Below, piece by piece: positions 1 to 6,457 of a DNA stretch of 7,445 bases. The notes under the pieces were generated by a model. That model worked only from the letters and a program-made list of their open reading frames with translations. It was not told the DNA's origin and ran no database searches. The stretch comes from Rickettsiales bacterium (lineage in GTDB: Bacteria; Pseudomonadota; Alphaproteobacteria; Rickettsiales; 21-14-0-20-44-7), in NCBI GenBank assembly GCA_023301015.1, contig JALZVI010000155.1, forward strand, positions 1-7,445. The letters run 5' to 3'. Each line of letters begins with the position of its first letter. The stretch's first letter is position 1. The position numbers and the translations under genes were made by a program.

Positions 1-258
1 CTCCCCCCATCAATGGCCGAGCTAGAAAAACGCCTCAACAGCCGCGCGCAAGATTCCGCCGAAGTGGTTGCAAAACGCATGAAAAAAGCTAGCCGCGAAA
101 TTTCGCATTGGAATGAATATGACTATGTGCTGATAAACGAAGATTTGGAAGCCACCATGAGATCCGTCAACCGCATCCTCCTAGCCGAACGCCTAAGAAT
201 CGGCCGCCAACCTCAGCTTGAAGGCTTTGTTCAGGAATTATTGTTTGGGGATGAGTAG
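1..258 (+). CDS. gmk: Guanylate kinase, C-terminal part (5' end outside the window)
   Basis: This is the last 85 codons of a gene that enters from the left edge in frame 1; the ATG at 13 is an internal methionine, because the frame is open to base 1 and reads LPPSMAELEKRL, the usual LPPS(M/L)xELExRL motif of guanylate kinase. It continues with the family pattern of a RxxxA..EISHWNEYDYVLIN segment (about residues 31-46 of the visible part), which belongs to the C-terminal half of the CORE/LID region, and ends with a short helical tail. The enzyme phosphorylates GMP (and dGMP) to GDP with ATP in the cytoplasm. The P-loop and GMP-binding residues lie upstream and cannot be checked. No T-rich intrinsic terminator follows the TAG stop. 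The next gene on the strand is a tiny lipoprotein 96 bases away. Confidence 0.93.
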   Translation, partial: LPPSMAELEKRLNSRAQDSAEVVAKRMKKASREISHWNEYDYVLINEDLEATMRSVNRILLAERLRIGRQPQLEGFVQELLFGDE

Positions 259-290
259 TTTTTAATTCCCCCTCGCTGCGGTTTATCCTT

Positions 291-315
291 GCAGGCTGAG
301 AACGCTCAGGAATGC
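291..315. repeat. Small GC-rich hairpin between gmk and the lipoprotein gene
   Basis: CTGAG (296-300) and CTCAG (305-309) form a perfect 5-bp stem around the loop AACG. GCA (291-293) and TGC (313-315) can close it further across a small internal loop. It sits in a GC-rich stretch (about 267-326) that contrasts with the AT-rich sequence just after it. No T-run follows, so it is not a standard terminator. It could be part of the leader of the downstream mRNA or a dispersed palindromic element; one copy cannot decide. Confidence 0.3.
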
Positions 316-354
316 CGACAGCACCGTAATATAAATTATTCAAATGGGAGAAAC

Positions 355-465
355 ATGAAAACAGCTATATTATTACTACTACTAACAACCGCCTGCTCCA
401 GCAATAGTGACGAGCAAAAGGTTCGCGCAATTGACGAGCCATATCCTGATTATTATTACCAGTAA
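355..465 (+). CDS. Putative 36-residue small lipoprotein
   Basis: The ORF starts at ATG 355 with a Shine-Dalgarno-like GGGAG at 346-350, and stops with TAA at 463-465. The peptide begins MKTAILLLLLTTACSS: a positively charged start, a run of five leucines, then a cysteine at residue 14 preceded by TTA, which is a lipobox-like arrangement (position -3 is Thr, not the usual Leu). The mature part would be only about 23 residues, polar after the cysteine (SSNSDEQK) and ending in a tyrosine-rich PYPDYYYQ tail. The combination of start signal, SD and lipobox is unlikely by chance, but the ORF is short. By analogy with small entericidin-like or other lipoproteins it would be anchored to the inner or outer membrane; its role is unknown. 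It is on the same strand as gmk and convergent with sucA, 72 bases from the sucA stop. I see no clear promoter of its own. Confidence 0.55.
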   Translation: MKTAILLLLLTTACSSNSDEQKVRAIDEPYPDYYYQ

Positions 466-537
466 AAGCTTGTCATTGCTGCATACTAATCTAGAGCCAC
501 AAGCAATAGCTAGGAATTGAGACGGCCTTCAAACCAC

Positions 538-3372
538 CTACTTCAAAGCGTCTGCAACAATCTCAGCTTGCTCAACATTATGCACCTTAAAGAAGCCCGT
601 TGCTGGTGACGCCGCAGAAATTCTGCCGGCAAAACCAATGCGCTTATTGATTCCAAGCTCTTCCAAGCTCTCATCCATATACGCACGCACAAACAGCCAA
701 TAGCCCATGTTTTTTGGCTCTTCTTGCAGCCACACAAACTCAGCGTTTTTATAGCGCGCAAGCTCAGCCAACACTTCCTCTTTCGGGAAAGGATAAAGCT
801 GCTCAAGACGGATAATTGCAATGTCATTTGTGCCATCTTTTTCGCGCTTCTCAGCTGCGTCATAATATATTTTACCCGTACAAAGCACAACTTTACGCAC
901 TTTATCATCCGCAACCAAACCTTCAGTTTCAGGTATCACACGCTGGAAGCCTGTGCCTGGGGCAAATTCTTCAATATCACACGCCACTTCCTTCTTACGA
1001 AGAAGTGATTTTGGCGACATAACAATTAGAGGTTTACGGAAATTGCGATGCAGCTGACGACGCAGCATGTGGAAATAGTTCGCCGATGTCGTTACGTTGC
1101 AAACCTGCATATTATCTTCCGCACAGCTTTGCAAAAAGCGTTCTGGACGGGCCGATGAATGCTCTGGACCTTGGCCTTCATAGCCATGTGGCAACAGCAT
1201 CACCAAGCCGCTCATACGCAACCATTTTGCTTCTCCTGATGAGATAAACTGGTCAATCACAACTTGCGCACCGTTGGTGAAATCACCAAACTGGGCTTCC
1301 CAAAGTGTGAGCGCATTTGGCTCGGCCAACGAATAGCCATAGTCAAAACCAAGCACCGCATATTCAGACAGCGCCGAATCAATCACTTCATAACGAGCTT
1401 GCTCACCACCCAAATTATTCAATGGCTGATATGTCCCCTCATTTTCCTGATCGATCAACACAGAATGACGATGCGAGAATGTTCCGCGACCAACATCTTG
1501 GCCAGACAAACGCACGGGCTTGTCCTCTTTCAGCAGCGTACCGAAAGCCAAAGCCTCAGCCATTGCCCAGTCTATTCCTTCGCCAGAATCCATCATGGCT
1601 TTTTTCTGCTTCATCAGCTTTGCCACTTTTGCGTTCACGTTGAACCCTTCAGGAACATCTGCCAGCGCGTTGCCAACTTCCTTCAGCAAATCCAAATCAA
1701 CACCCGTATCAGGAACATCCTTCGCACCTTTTTCGGGCTTCACCAAGCCACTCCACTCGCCTTCCAGCCAGTCAGCCTTGGCTTCATAATCCTTCCCGAT
1801 TGTGTATTGCTCTTCCATGAAGGCGCGGAAATCTTTGTTTTTCTGCTCAGCTTGCTCAGCTGTGATTGTGTTTTCAGCAATCAGCTTGCGGGCATAAAGC
1901 TCACGCGGGCGCGGCAAATCGGCAATTTTCTTATACATCAGCGGCTGCGTGAACATCGGCTCATCACCTTCATTATGGCCATAACGGCGATAGCAAACGA
2001 TGTCCAAAACAACATCCTTTTTGAACTCTTGACGGAACTTGGTTGCCAAGTCAGCCACATACAAAACCGCCTCTGGGTCATCACCATTCACATGGAAAAT
2101 TGGCGCTTGCACCATTTTCGCGGAATCTGAAGGATATGGCGAAGAGCGCCCCTTTTTCGGGCTGGTTGTGAAACCAATTTGGTTGTTCACAATCACATGC
2201 ATCGTCCCACCTGTGCGATAGCCGTCCAAATCTGAAAGCACGAAGCACTCAGCAACAGAACCTTGGCCTGCAAACGCAGCGTCACCATGCAACACAACGC
2301 TCATCACACGGCTACGATCAACATCCTTTTTCTGGTCTTGCTTCGCGCGAGTTTTTCCGTTCACCACAGCATTCACCGCTTCCAAATGCGAAGGGTTGGC
2401 TTGCAATGACAAATGAACCTTCTTCCCATCAACTTCCACATCGCTCGAATAACCCATATGATATTTCACATCGCCAGATGAAGAAAGCCCCTCAGGAATA
2501 TTCATATTACCGTGGAACTCAGAAAGCATAGCCGCATATGGCTTGCCCATAACTGCTGTGAGGATGTTCAGACGGCCACGATGCGGCATACCAATAATCA
2601 CCTCGTCCATGCCAGACTTAGCACCTGTTTCAATAATTTTCTTCAATGCAGGAATCACCACATCGCCGCCCTCAACAGAGAAGCGCTTTGTGCCGATGAA
2701 TTTCACATGAATAAACTGCTCAAATCCCTCAACCTCAGTCAAAGAGCCAAGAAGCGCATCTTTTTGCTCCTTAGAAAAGCTCGGCTTTCCGCGCGTTGCT
2801 TCAATATTCTCACGCAACCATTTACGCTGCGCAGGCTCATGAATATGGCCATATTCAAAACCGATGCTTGAGCAATATGTCTCACGCAAAATCGCTAGAA
2901 TCTCACGCAAAGTTGCCTTTTCCAAGCCAAGCTGGCCGTTGATATAAATCGGGCGGTCATAATCACCCTCATCAAAACCGTATGTCGCTGGGTTCAACTC
3001 ATCACCTGGAGCATTATTTTCCAACCCAATCGGATCCAAATTCGCCGCCGTGTGCCCACGCTCGCGAAATGCACGAATTAGCATTAGTGCACGGATAGAA
3101 TCAGCACCAGCGCTTTCCGCCTCAGACTTTGCAGCGCCCTTGCCCTTCACAGGCTTCGCCGCATCAGGATCAGCCACACCAATAATTTTATTCTTCTGGT
3201 CAAACCAGCTAGCACCTTGCTTTGCATCCGCACCCAGATCCGCAAACAGCTCCTGCCAAGACTCATCAACCGAGTTAGGATTTTGCTTATATTGCTCAAA
3301 CAACTCCTCAATGAAAATTGAGTTCGTGCCGAATAAATATGATGTGTTTTCAGGTAAAGATTCTAATGCCAT
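538..3372 (-). CDS. sucA: 2-oxoglutarate dehydrogenase E1 component
   Basis: This is a complete 944-residue, thiamine-diphosphate-dependent E1 subunit, close to the E. coli length (933). With SucB (E2) and Lpd (E3) it oxidatively decarboxylates 2-oxoglutarate to succinyl-CoA in the cytoplasm. The N-terminal helix that contacts E2 is present (residues 10-46, SYLFGTN..FIEELFEQY), followed by an Ala/Lys-rich linker (about 66-92). ThDP-domain motifs are GMPHRGRLN (261-269), ANPSHLE (325-331), HGDAAFAGQG (362-371) with VNNQIGFTT (395-403), which form the Mg/ThDP site, and YRRYGHNEGDEP (461-472). The second half has SGQDVGRGTFSHRH (623-636), HGYEGQGPEHSSARPERF (729-746) and LEQLYPFP (856-863). The ATG at 3372 is chosen because AGGG lies 7 bases upstream (3380-3383) and the N-terminus matches the family. 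Upstream is sucD, but a terminator stands between. Downstream, where sucB is expected, there is only a convergent small gene. No intact T-rich terminator is visible after the TAG. Confidence 0.98.
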   Translation of the reverse strand: MALESLPENTSYLFGTNSIFIEELFEQYKQNPNSVDESWQELFADLGADAKQGASWFDQKNKIIGVADPDAAKPVKGKGAAKSEAESAGADSIRALMLIRAFRERGHTAANLDPIGLENNAPGDELNPATYGFDEGDYDRPIYINGQLGLEKATLREILAILRETYCSSIGFEYGHIHEPAQRKWLRENIEATRGKPSFSKEQKDALLGSLTEVEGFEQFIHVKFIGTKRFSVEGGDVVIPALKKIIETGAKSGMDEVIIGMPHRGRLNILTAVMGKPYAAMLSEFHGNMNIPEGLSSSGDVKYHMGYSSDVEVDGKKVHLSLQANPSHLEAVNAVVNGKTRAKQDQKKDVDRSRVMSVVLHGDAAFAGQGSVAECFVLSDLDGYRTGGTMHVIVNNQIGFTTSPKKGRSSPYPSDSAKMVQAPIFHVNGDDPEAVLYVADLATKFRQEFKKDVVLDIVCYRRYGHNEGDEPMFTQPLMYKKIADLPRPRELYARKLIAENTITAEQAEQKNKDFRAFMEEQYTIGKDYEAKADWLEGEWSGLVKPEKGAKDVPDTGVDLDLLKEVGNALADVPEGFNVNAKVAKLMKQKKAMMDSGEGIDWAMAEALAFGTLLKEDKPVRLSGQDVGRGTFSHRHSVLIDQENEGTYQPLNNLGGEQARYEVIDSALSEYAVLGFDYGYSLAEPNALTLWEAQFGDFTNGAQVVIDQFISSGEAKWLRMSGLVMLLPHGYEGQGPEHSSARPERFLQSCAEDNMQVCNVTTSANYFHMLRRQLHRNFRKPLIVMSPKSLLRKKEVACDIEEFAPGTGFQRVIPETEGLVADDKVRKVVLCTGKIYYDAAEKREKDGTNDIAIIRLEQLYPFPKEEVLAELARYKNAEFVWLQEEPKNMGYWLFVRAYMDESLEELGINKRIGFAGRISAASPATGFFKVHNVEQAEIVADALK

Positions 3373-3543
3373 AATGCTGCCCTAGGTTGTGTTATATTCA
3401 AGCTCCAAAAATATCATACTTTTGCTAATGAGCAAGAACTTCAAAGCCTCGGCTGAGTATTGGAATGCAATAAACACCCCTGAAAAAGAAGAAAATGCTT
3501 TAAACACCAAAACCCAACCATTGAAATTAGCCCTGAAAACAAC

Positions 3544-3580
3544 AAAAAGGCGCATCCAAATTATTGAATGCGCCTTTTTT
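3544..3580 (-). terminator. Strong stem-loop terminator after sucD (bidirectional in form)
   Basis: AAAAAGGCGCAT (3544-3555) pairs perfectly with ATGCGCCTTTTT (3568-3579). After one mismatch the stem can extend by three more pairs (CAA/TTG), leaving the loop ATTA. In the - direction the stem starts 20 bases after the sucD stop and ends in TTTTTGTTGTTTT; in the + direction it ends in TTTTTTATTATT. It therefore has the shape of an intrinsic terminator on both strands, but the only recognised gene it serves is sucD. It implies that sucA, about 170 bases further on, relies on its own promoter or on read-through. Confidence 0.85.
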
Positions 3581-3599
3581 ATTATTCTAAATTCGCCAA

Positions 3600-4472
3600 C
3601 TAGCCGATCAAGTCTTTCAGCGTCTTGCCCAAACGTGCTGGGGAATCTGAAACAGCGAATCCTGCTAGTTTCATCGCTTCAATCTTGTCGTCTGCGCCAC
3701 CTTTACCACCAGCAACAATTGCACCAGCATGACCCATTCTACGGCCTGGAGGCGCTGTTTTACCAGCAATAAAGCCAACGATTGGCTTCTTATTTTTCTG
3801 ACGGGCATAAAATTCAGCAGCTTGCTCTTCGTCGTCGCCACCAATTTCACCAATCATCACAATCGCTTGTGTTTCGTCATCAGCCAAGAACAATTCTAGG
3901 CAATCGATGAAGTTTGTGCCGTTCACAGGATCACCACCAATACCGATACATGTTGACTGGCCAAAGCCTTCTGCCGTTGTTTGAGCAACTGCTTCATATG
4001 TCAATGTACCTGAGCGTGAAACGATACCAATTTTTCCTTTCTGGTGAATATGACCAGGCATAATACCAATCTTACACTCACCAGGAGTGATAATTCCTGG
4101 GCAGTTAGGGCCGATCAAGCGAGTTGAGCTGCCTTCCAGCGCTTTCTTCACCTTCACCATGTCCAAAACAGGAATCCCTTCCGTAATACAAATTGCTAGC
4201 TCAATTTTCGCGTCAATCGCTTCCAAAATCGCATCTGCTGCGAACGGTGGCGGAACATAAATTACTGATGCATTTGCACCCGTACGGTCAATTGCTTCAC
4301 CAACAGTGTTATATACTGGCAGACCAAGATGGTCGCTCCCACCTTTACCTGGCGTAACTCCGCCAACCATTTTCGTGCCATAAGCAATTGCCTGCTCCGA
4401 ATGGAAAGTTCCTTCCTTCCCCGTGAATCCTTGGCATATAACTTTTGTTTCTTTATTTACTAGTACTGACAT
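3600..4472 (-). CDS. sucD: Succinate-CoA ligase (ADP/GDP-forming), alpha subunit
   Basis: This is a complete 290-residue protein, the normal length for the family. With the beta subunit SucC it interconverts succinyl-CoA and succinate with formation of ATP or GTP. The N-terminal CoA-binding Rossmann domain shows [11 protein letters not shown] (15-25), GGVTPGKGG (37-45), [11 protein letters not shown] (72-82), ITEGIPV (96-102), and [20 protein letters not shown] (121-140). The ligase domain has SRSGTLTYE (152-160), [14 protein letters not shown] (177-190) and GEIGGDDEE (208-216). The phosphohistidine is His248 in [10 protein letters not shown], near residue 246 of the E. coli protein. The ATG at 4472 is preceded by AGGA a few bases upstream and gives the standard N-terminus. 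sucC, normally directly upstream, is absent: the neighbour is divergent thiD, 94 bases away. Downstream comes a terminator and then sucA. I could not assign a convincing promoter in the 94-base gap on this strand. Confidence 0.98.
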   Translation of the reverse strand: MSVLVNKETKVICQGFTGKEGTFHSEQAIAYGTKMVGGVTPGKGGSDHLGLPVYNTVGEAIDRTGANASVIYVPPPFAADAILEAIDAKIELAICITEGIPVLDMVKVKKALEGSSTRLIGPNCPGIITPGECKIGIMPGHIHQKGKIGIVSRSGTLTYEAVAQTTAEGFGQSTCIGIGGDPVNGTNFIDCLELFLADDETQAIVMIGEIGGDDEEQAAEFYARQKNKKPIVGFIAGKTAPPGRRMGHAGAIVAGGKGGADDKIEAMKLAGFAVSDSPARLGKTLKDLIG

Positions 4473-4529
4473 TTATTTTCCTGATATTTTCGGTTTAAAT
4501 CTATCTACCATCTCTAGTATATTTACACT

Positions 4530-4558
4530 TTGAAGCAAGTATAAATTTGTTCTACAAT
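4530..4558 (+). promoter_or_regulatory. Sigma-70-type promoter of thiD
   Basis: TTGAAG (4530-4535) and TACAAT (4553-4558) are separated by exactly 17 bases, matching the housekeeping consensus at four of six and five of six positions. The -10 box ends only 8 bases before the thiD ATG (4567), so the predicted start of transcription (about 4564-4567) falls at or next to the start codon. There is no Shine-Dalgarno sequence in between. Confidence 0.7.
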
Positions 4559-4566
4559 CAAAACTG

Positions 4567-5337
4567 ATGAAAAAAATTCTAATCATAGCAGGTTCTGATT
4601 CTGGCGGCGGCGCGGGCATTCAGGCGGATATCAAAACAACCGCTGCTCACGGAGTGTTTGCAACAACCGCAATCACCGCCCTCACCGCACAAAACACCCA
4701 CGGCGTACATGGCGTTGCGGCCACCGAACCCGAATTTGTGCGAGCGCAAATTGAGGCTGTTCTCAGCGACATTGGAGCCGATGCTGTTAAGATAGGGATG
4801 CTCGCAAACGCTGAAATTGCGGCAGTGGTTGCAGATGCGCTGAAAGACACGCAAGCACCAATCACCCTCGATCCCGTTATGGTAGCCAGCTCTGGTGACT
4901 CGCTGCTTTCCGACAATGCCGTGCAACTTATCCGCAACAAACTAATTCCACTCGCCGCCATAGTCACCCCCAACATCCCCGAAGCTGAGATTTTGGCGGG
5001 CATGGAAATTGAAAATTTGGCAGACATGGAAATTGCCGCCCAAAAAATCCTCGCACTAGGCTGCAAAGCGGCGCTGATAAAAGGCGGGCATATGAGCGGA
5101 GAGAAGCTCACGAATTTGCTGGTGACGAAGAATGAGAGATGGAGTTTTGAATATGCCAAAATTGCCACAAACTCCACCCACGGCACAGGATGCACACTGG
5201 CAAGCGCAATTGCGTGCAAGTTGGCGAATGGGTTGAAAATTGAAGAAGCTGTGAAAAAAGCTGGCGACTATGTGAACCATGCAATTGAAAATGCGCCCGA
5301 CATTGGGAACGGAAAAAACAGGCCAATAAAGCATTAG
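4567..5337 (+). CDS. thiD: Hydroxymethylpyrimidine / phosphomethylpyrimidine kinase
   Basis: This is a complete 256-residue ribokinase-family protein of the usual ThiD length. It phosphorylates HMP and then HMP-P to HMP-PP, the pyrimidine half of thiamine, in the cytoplasm. Visible motifs are IAGSDSGGGAGIQADIKT (7-24, substrate and nucleotide fold), ALTAQNTHGV (38-47), IGMLAN (76-81), LDPVMVASSGD (101-111), VTPNIPEAEIL (133-143), IKGGH (171-175) and THGTGCTLASAIA (204-216); Cys209 in GTGC marks the anion hole and catalytic region. The ATG at 4567 is the only start giving the conserved N-terminus, yet it has no Shine-Dalgarno and lies 8 bases after a good -10 box, pointing to a leaderless mRNA. 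No other thiamine gene is adjacent and no TPP riboswitch is seen upstream. SucA needs ThDP, but that link to the neighbouring TCA genes may be coincidental. Confidence 0.96.
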   Translation: MKKILIIAGSDSGGGAGIQADIKTTAAHGVFATTAITALTAQNTHGVHGVAATEPEFVRAQIEAVLSDIGADAVKIGMLANAEIAAVVADALKDTQAPITLDPVMVASSGDSLLSDNAVQLIRNKLIPLAAIVTPNIPEAEILAGMEIENLADMEIAAQKILALGCKAALIKGGHMSGEKLTNLLVTKNERWSFEYAKIATNSTHGTGCTLASAIACKLANGLKIEEAVKKAGDYVNHAIENAPDIGNGKNRPIKH

Positions 5338-5350
5338 CTGAGAAAGGAGT

Positions 5351-5385
5351 GGAGGAGGCTGTTAAAAGCCAATAAAACAACCTCC
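5351..5385. repeat. Nested inverted repeat just after thiD
   Basis: GGAGG (5351-5355) can pair with CCTCC (5381-5385), and inside it GGCT (5357-5360) pairs with AGCC (5367-5370) around GTTAAA. It starts 14 bases after the thiD stop. No T-tract follows on the + strand, so it is at best a weak or factor-assisted end signal for thiD. The larger stem-loop at 5419-5444, followed by TTT on the + strand, may finish the job. Confidence 0.3.
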
Positions 5386-5408
5386 CCCTATGTATCAATC
5401 CCCGATAC

Positions 5409-5444
5409 AAAAAAAGTAGGGGGCATCGATTTCTCGATCCCCCC
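5409..5444 (-). terminator. Intrinsic terminator of the predicted small RNA
   Basis: Read on the - strand, five Gs (within the run 5439-5444) and ATCGA (5434-5438) pair with TCGAT (5425-5429) and CCCCC (5419-5423) around a GAAA tetraloop (5430-5433), with a single G/G mismatch at 5424. TAC and a run of seven Ts (5409-5415) follow. This is the classic order for termination in the - direction. On the + strand the stem is followed only by TTTGTGTT, so use by thiD transcripts would be weaker. Confidence 0.8.
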
Positions 5445-5621
5445 TTTGTGTTGCGTGTGTTTGTTGGTTCACAACGCACTACCTACAATATAGATCCCTA
5501 GGAAACATATAAGCCAACCCCCTTGGACAGCTTATAAACCCTGAGAGACTATGTAGGCATCAGTTCTGAGCACGGTCATTACGCGTGCTGAAGCTCGAAT
5601 TTTAAAGAAGAGCGAAGTGAA
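5409..5621 (-). ncRNA. Predicted free-standing small RNA, family not recognised
   Basis: A near-consensus promoter (5628-5657) and an intrinsic terminator (5409-5444) bracket about 213 bases with no credible protein ORF. The predicted transcript folds into separate hairpins: AGCACG/CGTGCT (5569-5574 with 5584-5589, 9-base loop); a long irregular arm closed by CCTACA/TGTAGG (5482-5487 with 5552-5557), containing a perfect TATAAGC/GCTTATA helix (5508-5514 with 5530-5536) and partial CTAGG/CTGAG-type pairing between; TGCGTGTG against CACAACGCA with one bulge (5452-5459 with 5470-5478); and the terminator. Compensating arms of this kind suggest a structured RNA. I looked for hallmarks of tmRNA (ANDNYA-type tag), SRP RNA, RNase P RNA and tRNA and saw none; 6S RNA, which has similar size and its own promoter, cannot be excluded but the rod-like end pairing and conserved bubble are not evident. 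The -35 box begins 16 bases after the upstream gene's stop with no terminator between, so the RNA might also arise by processing of that mRNA's 3' region. Confidence 0.6.
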
Positions 5622-5627
5622 GCGCGC

Positions 5628-5657
5628 TTTATATTACATACCACCACCACATGTCAA
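5628..5657 (-). promoter_or_regulatory. Near-consensus sigma-70 promoter driving the small RNA
   Basis: On the - strand, TTGACA (5652-5657, perfect -35) is followed after 18 bases by TATAAA (5628-5633, five of six for the -10). Start of transcription is predicted near 5620-5622. It is the best promoter match in the window, yet no protein gene follows it on this strand before sucD more than 900 bases away, behind an intrinsic terminator. That is the main argument for an RNA gene. Confidence 0.75.
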
Positions 5658-5673
5658 CAAAAATTAACAATGA

Positions 5674-6426
5674 CTACTCGGTTGGCTTTGGACGGGGCGC
5701 TGGCTTTGGGCGTTTCTTCGCGCGACCAAGCTCCACCATTGTCGTGAACCTCCCTTGCGCCACCTTCTCTTCTTGGCGTCCCTCAGGCTTTTCACCACCA
5801 CCTTTCTTCGGCGGAGTTTCGTTCGGATAGGCATCAATATAGAACCCATCATCCTTGTCCGTCGCCTTAATTTCCAGCACATAACGGTTCACCGCCCCGC
5901 CCTTCGGCTTGTCCTTGGCCTTCTCATAAATCATTATATAAAGCTTGCCCGCCGCAGGAACTGACGTTGTCGGATAGTCTTCCTGCAATTGTTGCAACTG
6001 CTTTTGCAACGGCTCAACTTTGGCTACTGGCTTGCCCTTCTTAATCACCCGCAAAATCGGATGTCCCCAATTCGGGTGCTGCGATTTTTCATAAATTCTT
6101 TGCGGATGATGCTTCAAATCCGTCGGCACTTTGCGCGCCTTGATTGTCCATTTCTTGTCTTCTTTTTGCTCTACAAAAATACTAGCAAAATTACCTGAAT
6201 AATTCTTCTCGTCAGGGTTGACATCATAAGCCTTGATCCACATCACTAGCGAATCATCAACATCTTCTGGCGAAGTTTTGGAAAGCACGAATTTTTTGCG
6301 CACCCCTTGCAAAACTTCCAGCGCATCCGATTTCTTCTTGAATGAATATAGCCCGTCAATAATCGCATTCAACACCACATTTTTGGCGGATGCGTAAACA
6401 GGTTTAGTATCGTTCTTCTTGGTCAT
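5674..6426 (-). CDS. Uncharacterised 250-residue soluble protein, last gene of the parA-rimI group
   Basis: I do not recognise this family. The frame opens at a TTG (6432), but ATG at 6426 is preferred: AGGGA lies about 9 bases upstream of it, and this gives MTKKNDTKPVY. The protein is rich in Lys and has no signal peptide or membrane segment, so it is probably cytoplasmic. A compact region seems to span residues 12-135, with WIKAYDV (63-69), a KWTIKARKVP strand (92-101) and a His/Pro-rich HPNWGHPILRVIKKGK stretch (117-132). Residues 137-150 (EPLQKQLQQLQEDY) could form a short coiled coil. A second patch (159-200) alternates strands (KLYIMIYEKA, RYVLEIKATD, GFYIDAYP), and the end is low-complexity: PPKKGGGEKPEG (205-216) and a basic Pro-rich KKRPKPAPRPKP tail (237-248). 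Such tails often contact nucleic acid or partner proteins, but that is inference. It starts 23 bases after the rimI stop, so co-transcription with parA and rimI is likely. A small-RNA promoter begins right behind its stop. Confidence 0.85.
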   Translation of the reverse strand: MTKKNDTKPVYASAKNVVLNAIIDGLYSFKKKSDALEVLQGVRKKFVLSKTSPEDVDDSLVMWIKAYDVNPDEKNYSGNFASIFVEQKEDKKWTIKARKVPTDLKHHPQRIYEKSQHPNWGHPILRVIKKGKPVAKVEPLQKQLQQLQEDYPTTSVPAAGKLYIMIYEKAKDKPKGGAVNRYVLEIKATDKDDGFYIDAYPNETPPKKGGGEKPEGRQEEKVAQGRFTTMVELGRAKKRPKPAPRPKPTE

Positions 6427-6441
6427 AATCAAATTCCCTAT

Positions 6442-6457
6442 AATTGTAGCTACAATT
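6442..6457. repeat. Perfect 16-base palindrome at the rimI/unknown-gene junction
   Basis: AATTGTAGCTACAATT reads the same on both strands. It covers the rimI stop codon (6450-6452) and ends 15 bases before the preferred ATG of the next gene. Read on the - strand it contains TACAAT, a good -10 box, but no matching -35 is present (best is TTCTGC at 18 bases). It may be a repressor operator for an internal promoter or an mRNA hairpin affecting translation of the downstream gene. Confidence 0.5.

Noticed and set aside
291..315. Possible TPP riboswitch, because of the string GCTGAGA
   Set aside because: The other conserved parts of the thi box do not follow, and no thiamine gene is downstream; thiD lies over 4 kb away.
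475..507. Inverted repeat ATTGCT/AGCAAT as a sucA or lipoprotein-gene terminator
   Set aside because: Only 6 bp with a 21-base loop and no T-tract on either strand; it is too weak to call.
1264..2130. 288-codon open frame on the + strand
   Set aside because: It lies wholly antisense to sucA, whose motifs are intact over this stretch; the translation has no recognisable motif and an odd composition.
3422..3435. TTGCT-AATG-AGCAA small hairpin upstream of sucA as an operator
   Set aside because: The arms are only 5 bases and I found no promoter with acceptable spacing around it on the sucA strand.
3389..3772. Open frame on the + strand between sucA and sucD (GTG at 3389 or ATG at 3428)
   Set aside because: It has no Shine-Dalgarno, reads straight through the terminator hairpin, and its second half is antisense to the strongly conserved sucD.
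5541..5565. Hammerhead ribozyme core suggested by CTGATG on the - strand
   Set aside because: The base after CTGATG is C, not the invariant A, and no correctly placed GAAAC and stem arrangement exists on that strand.
6427..6432. TTG start for the unknown 250-residue gene
   Set aside because: The ATG six bases further in has a better Shine-Dalgarno distance and is the commoner start codon.
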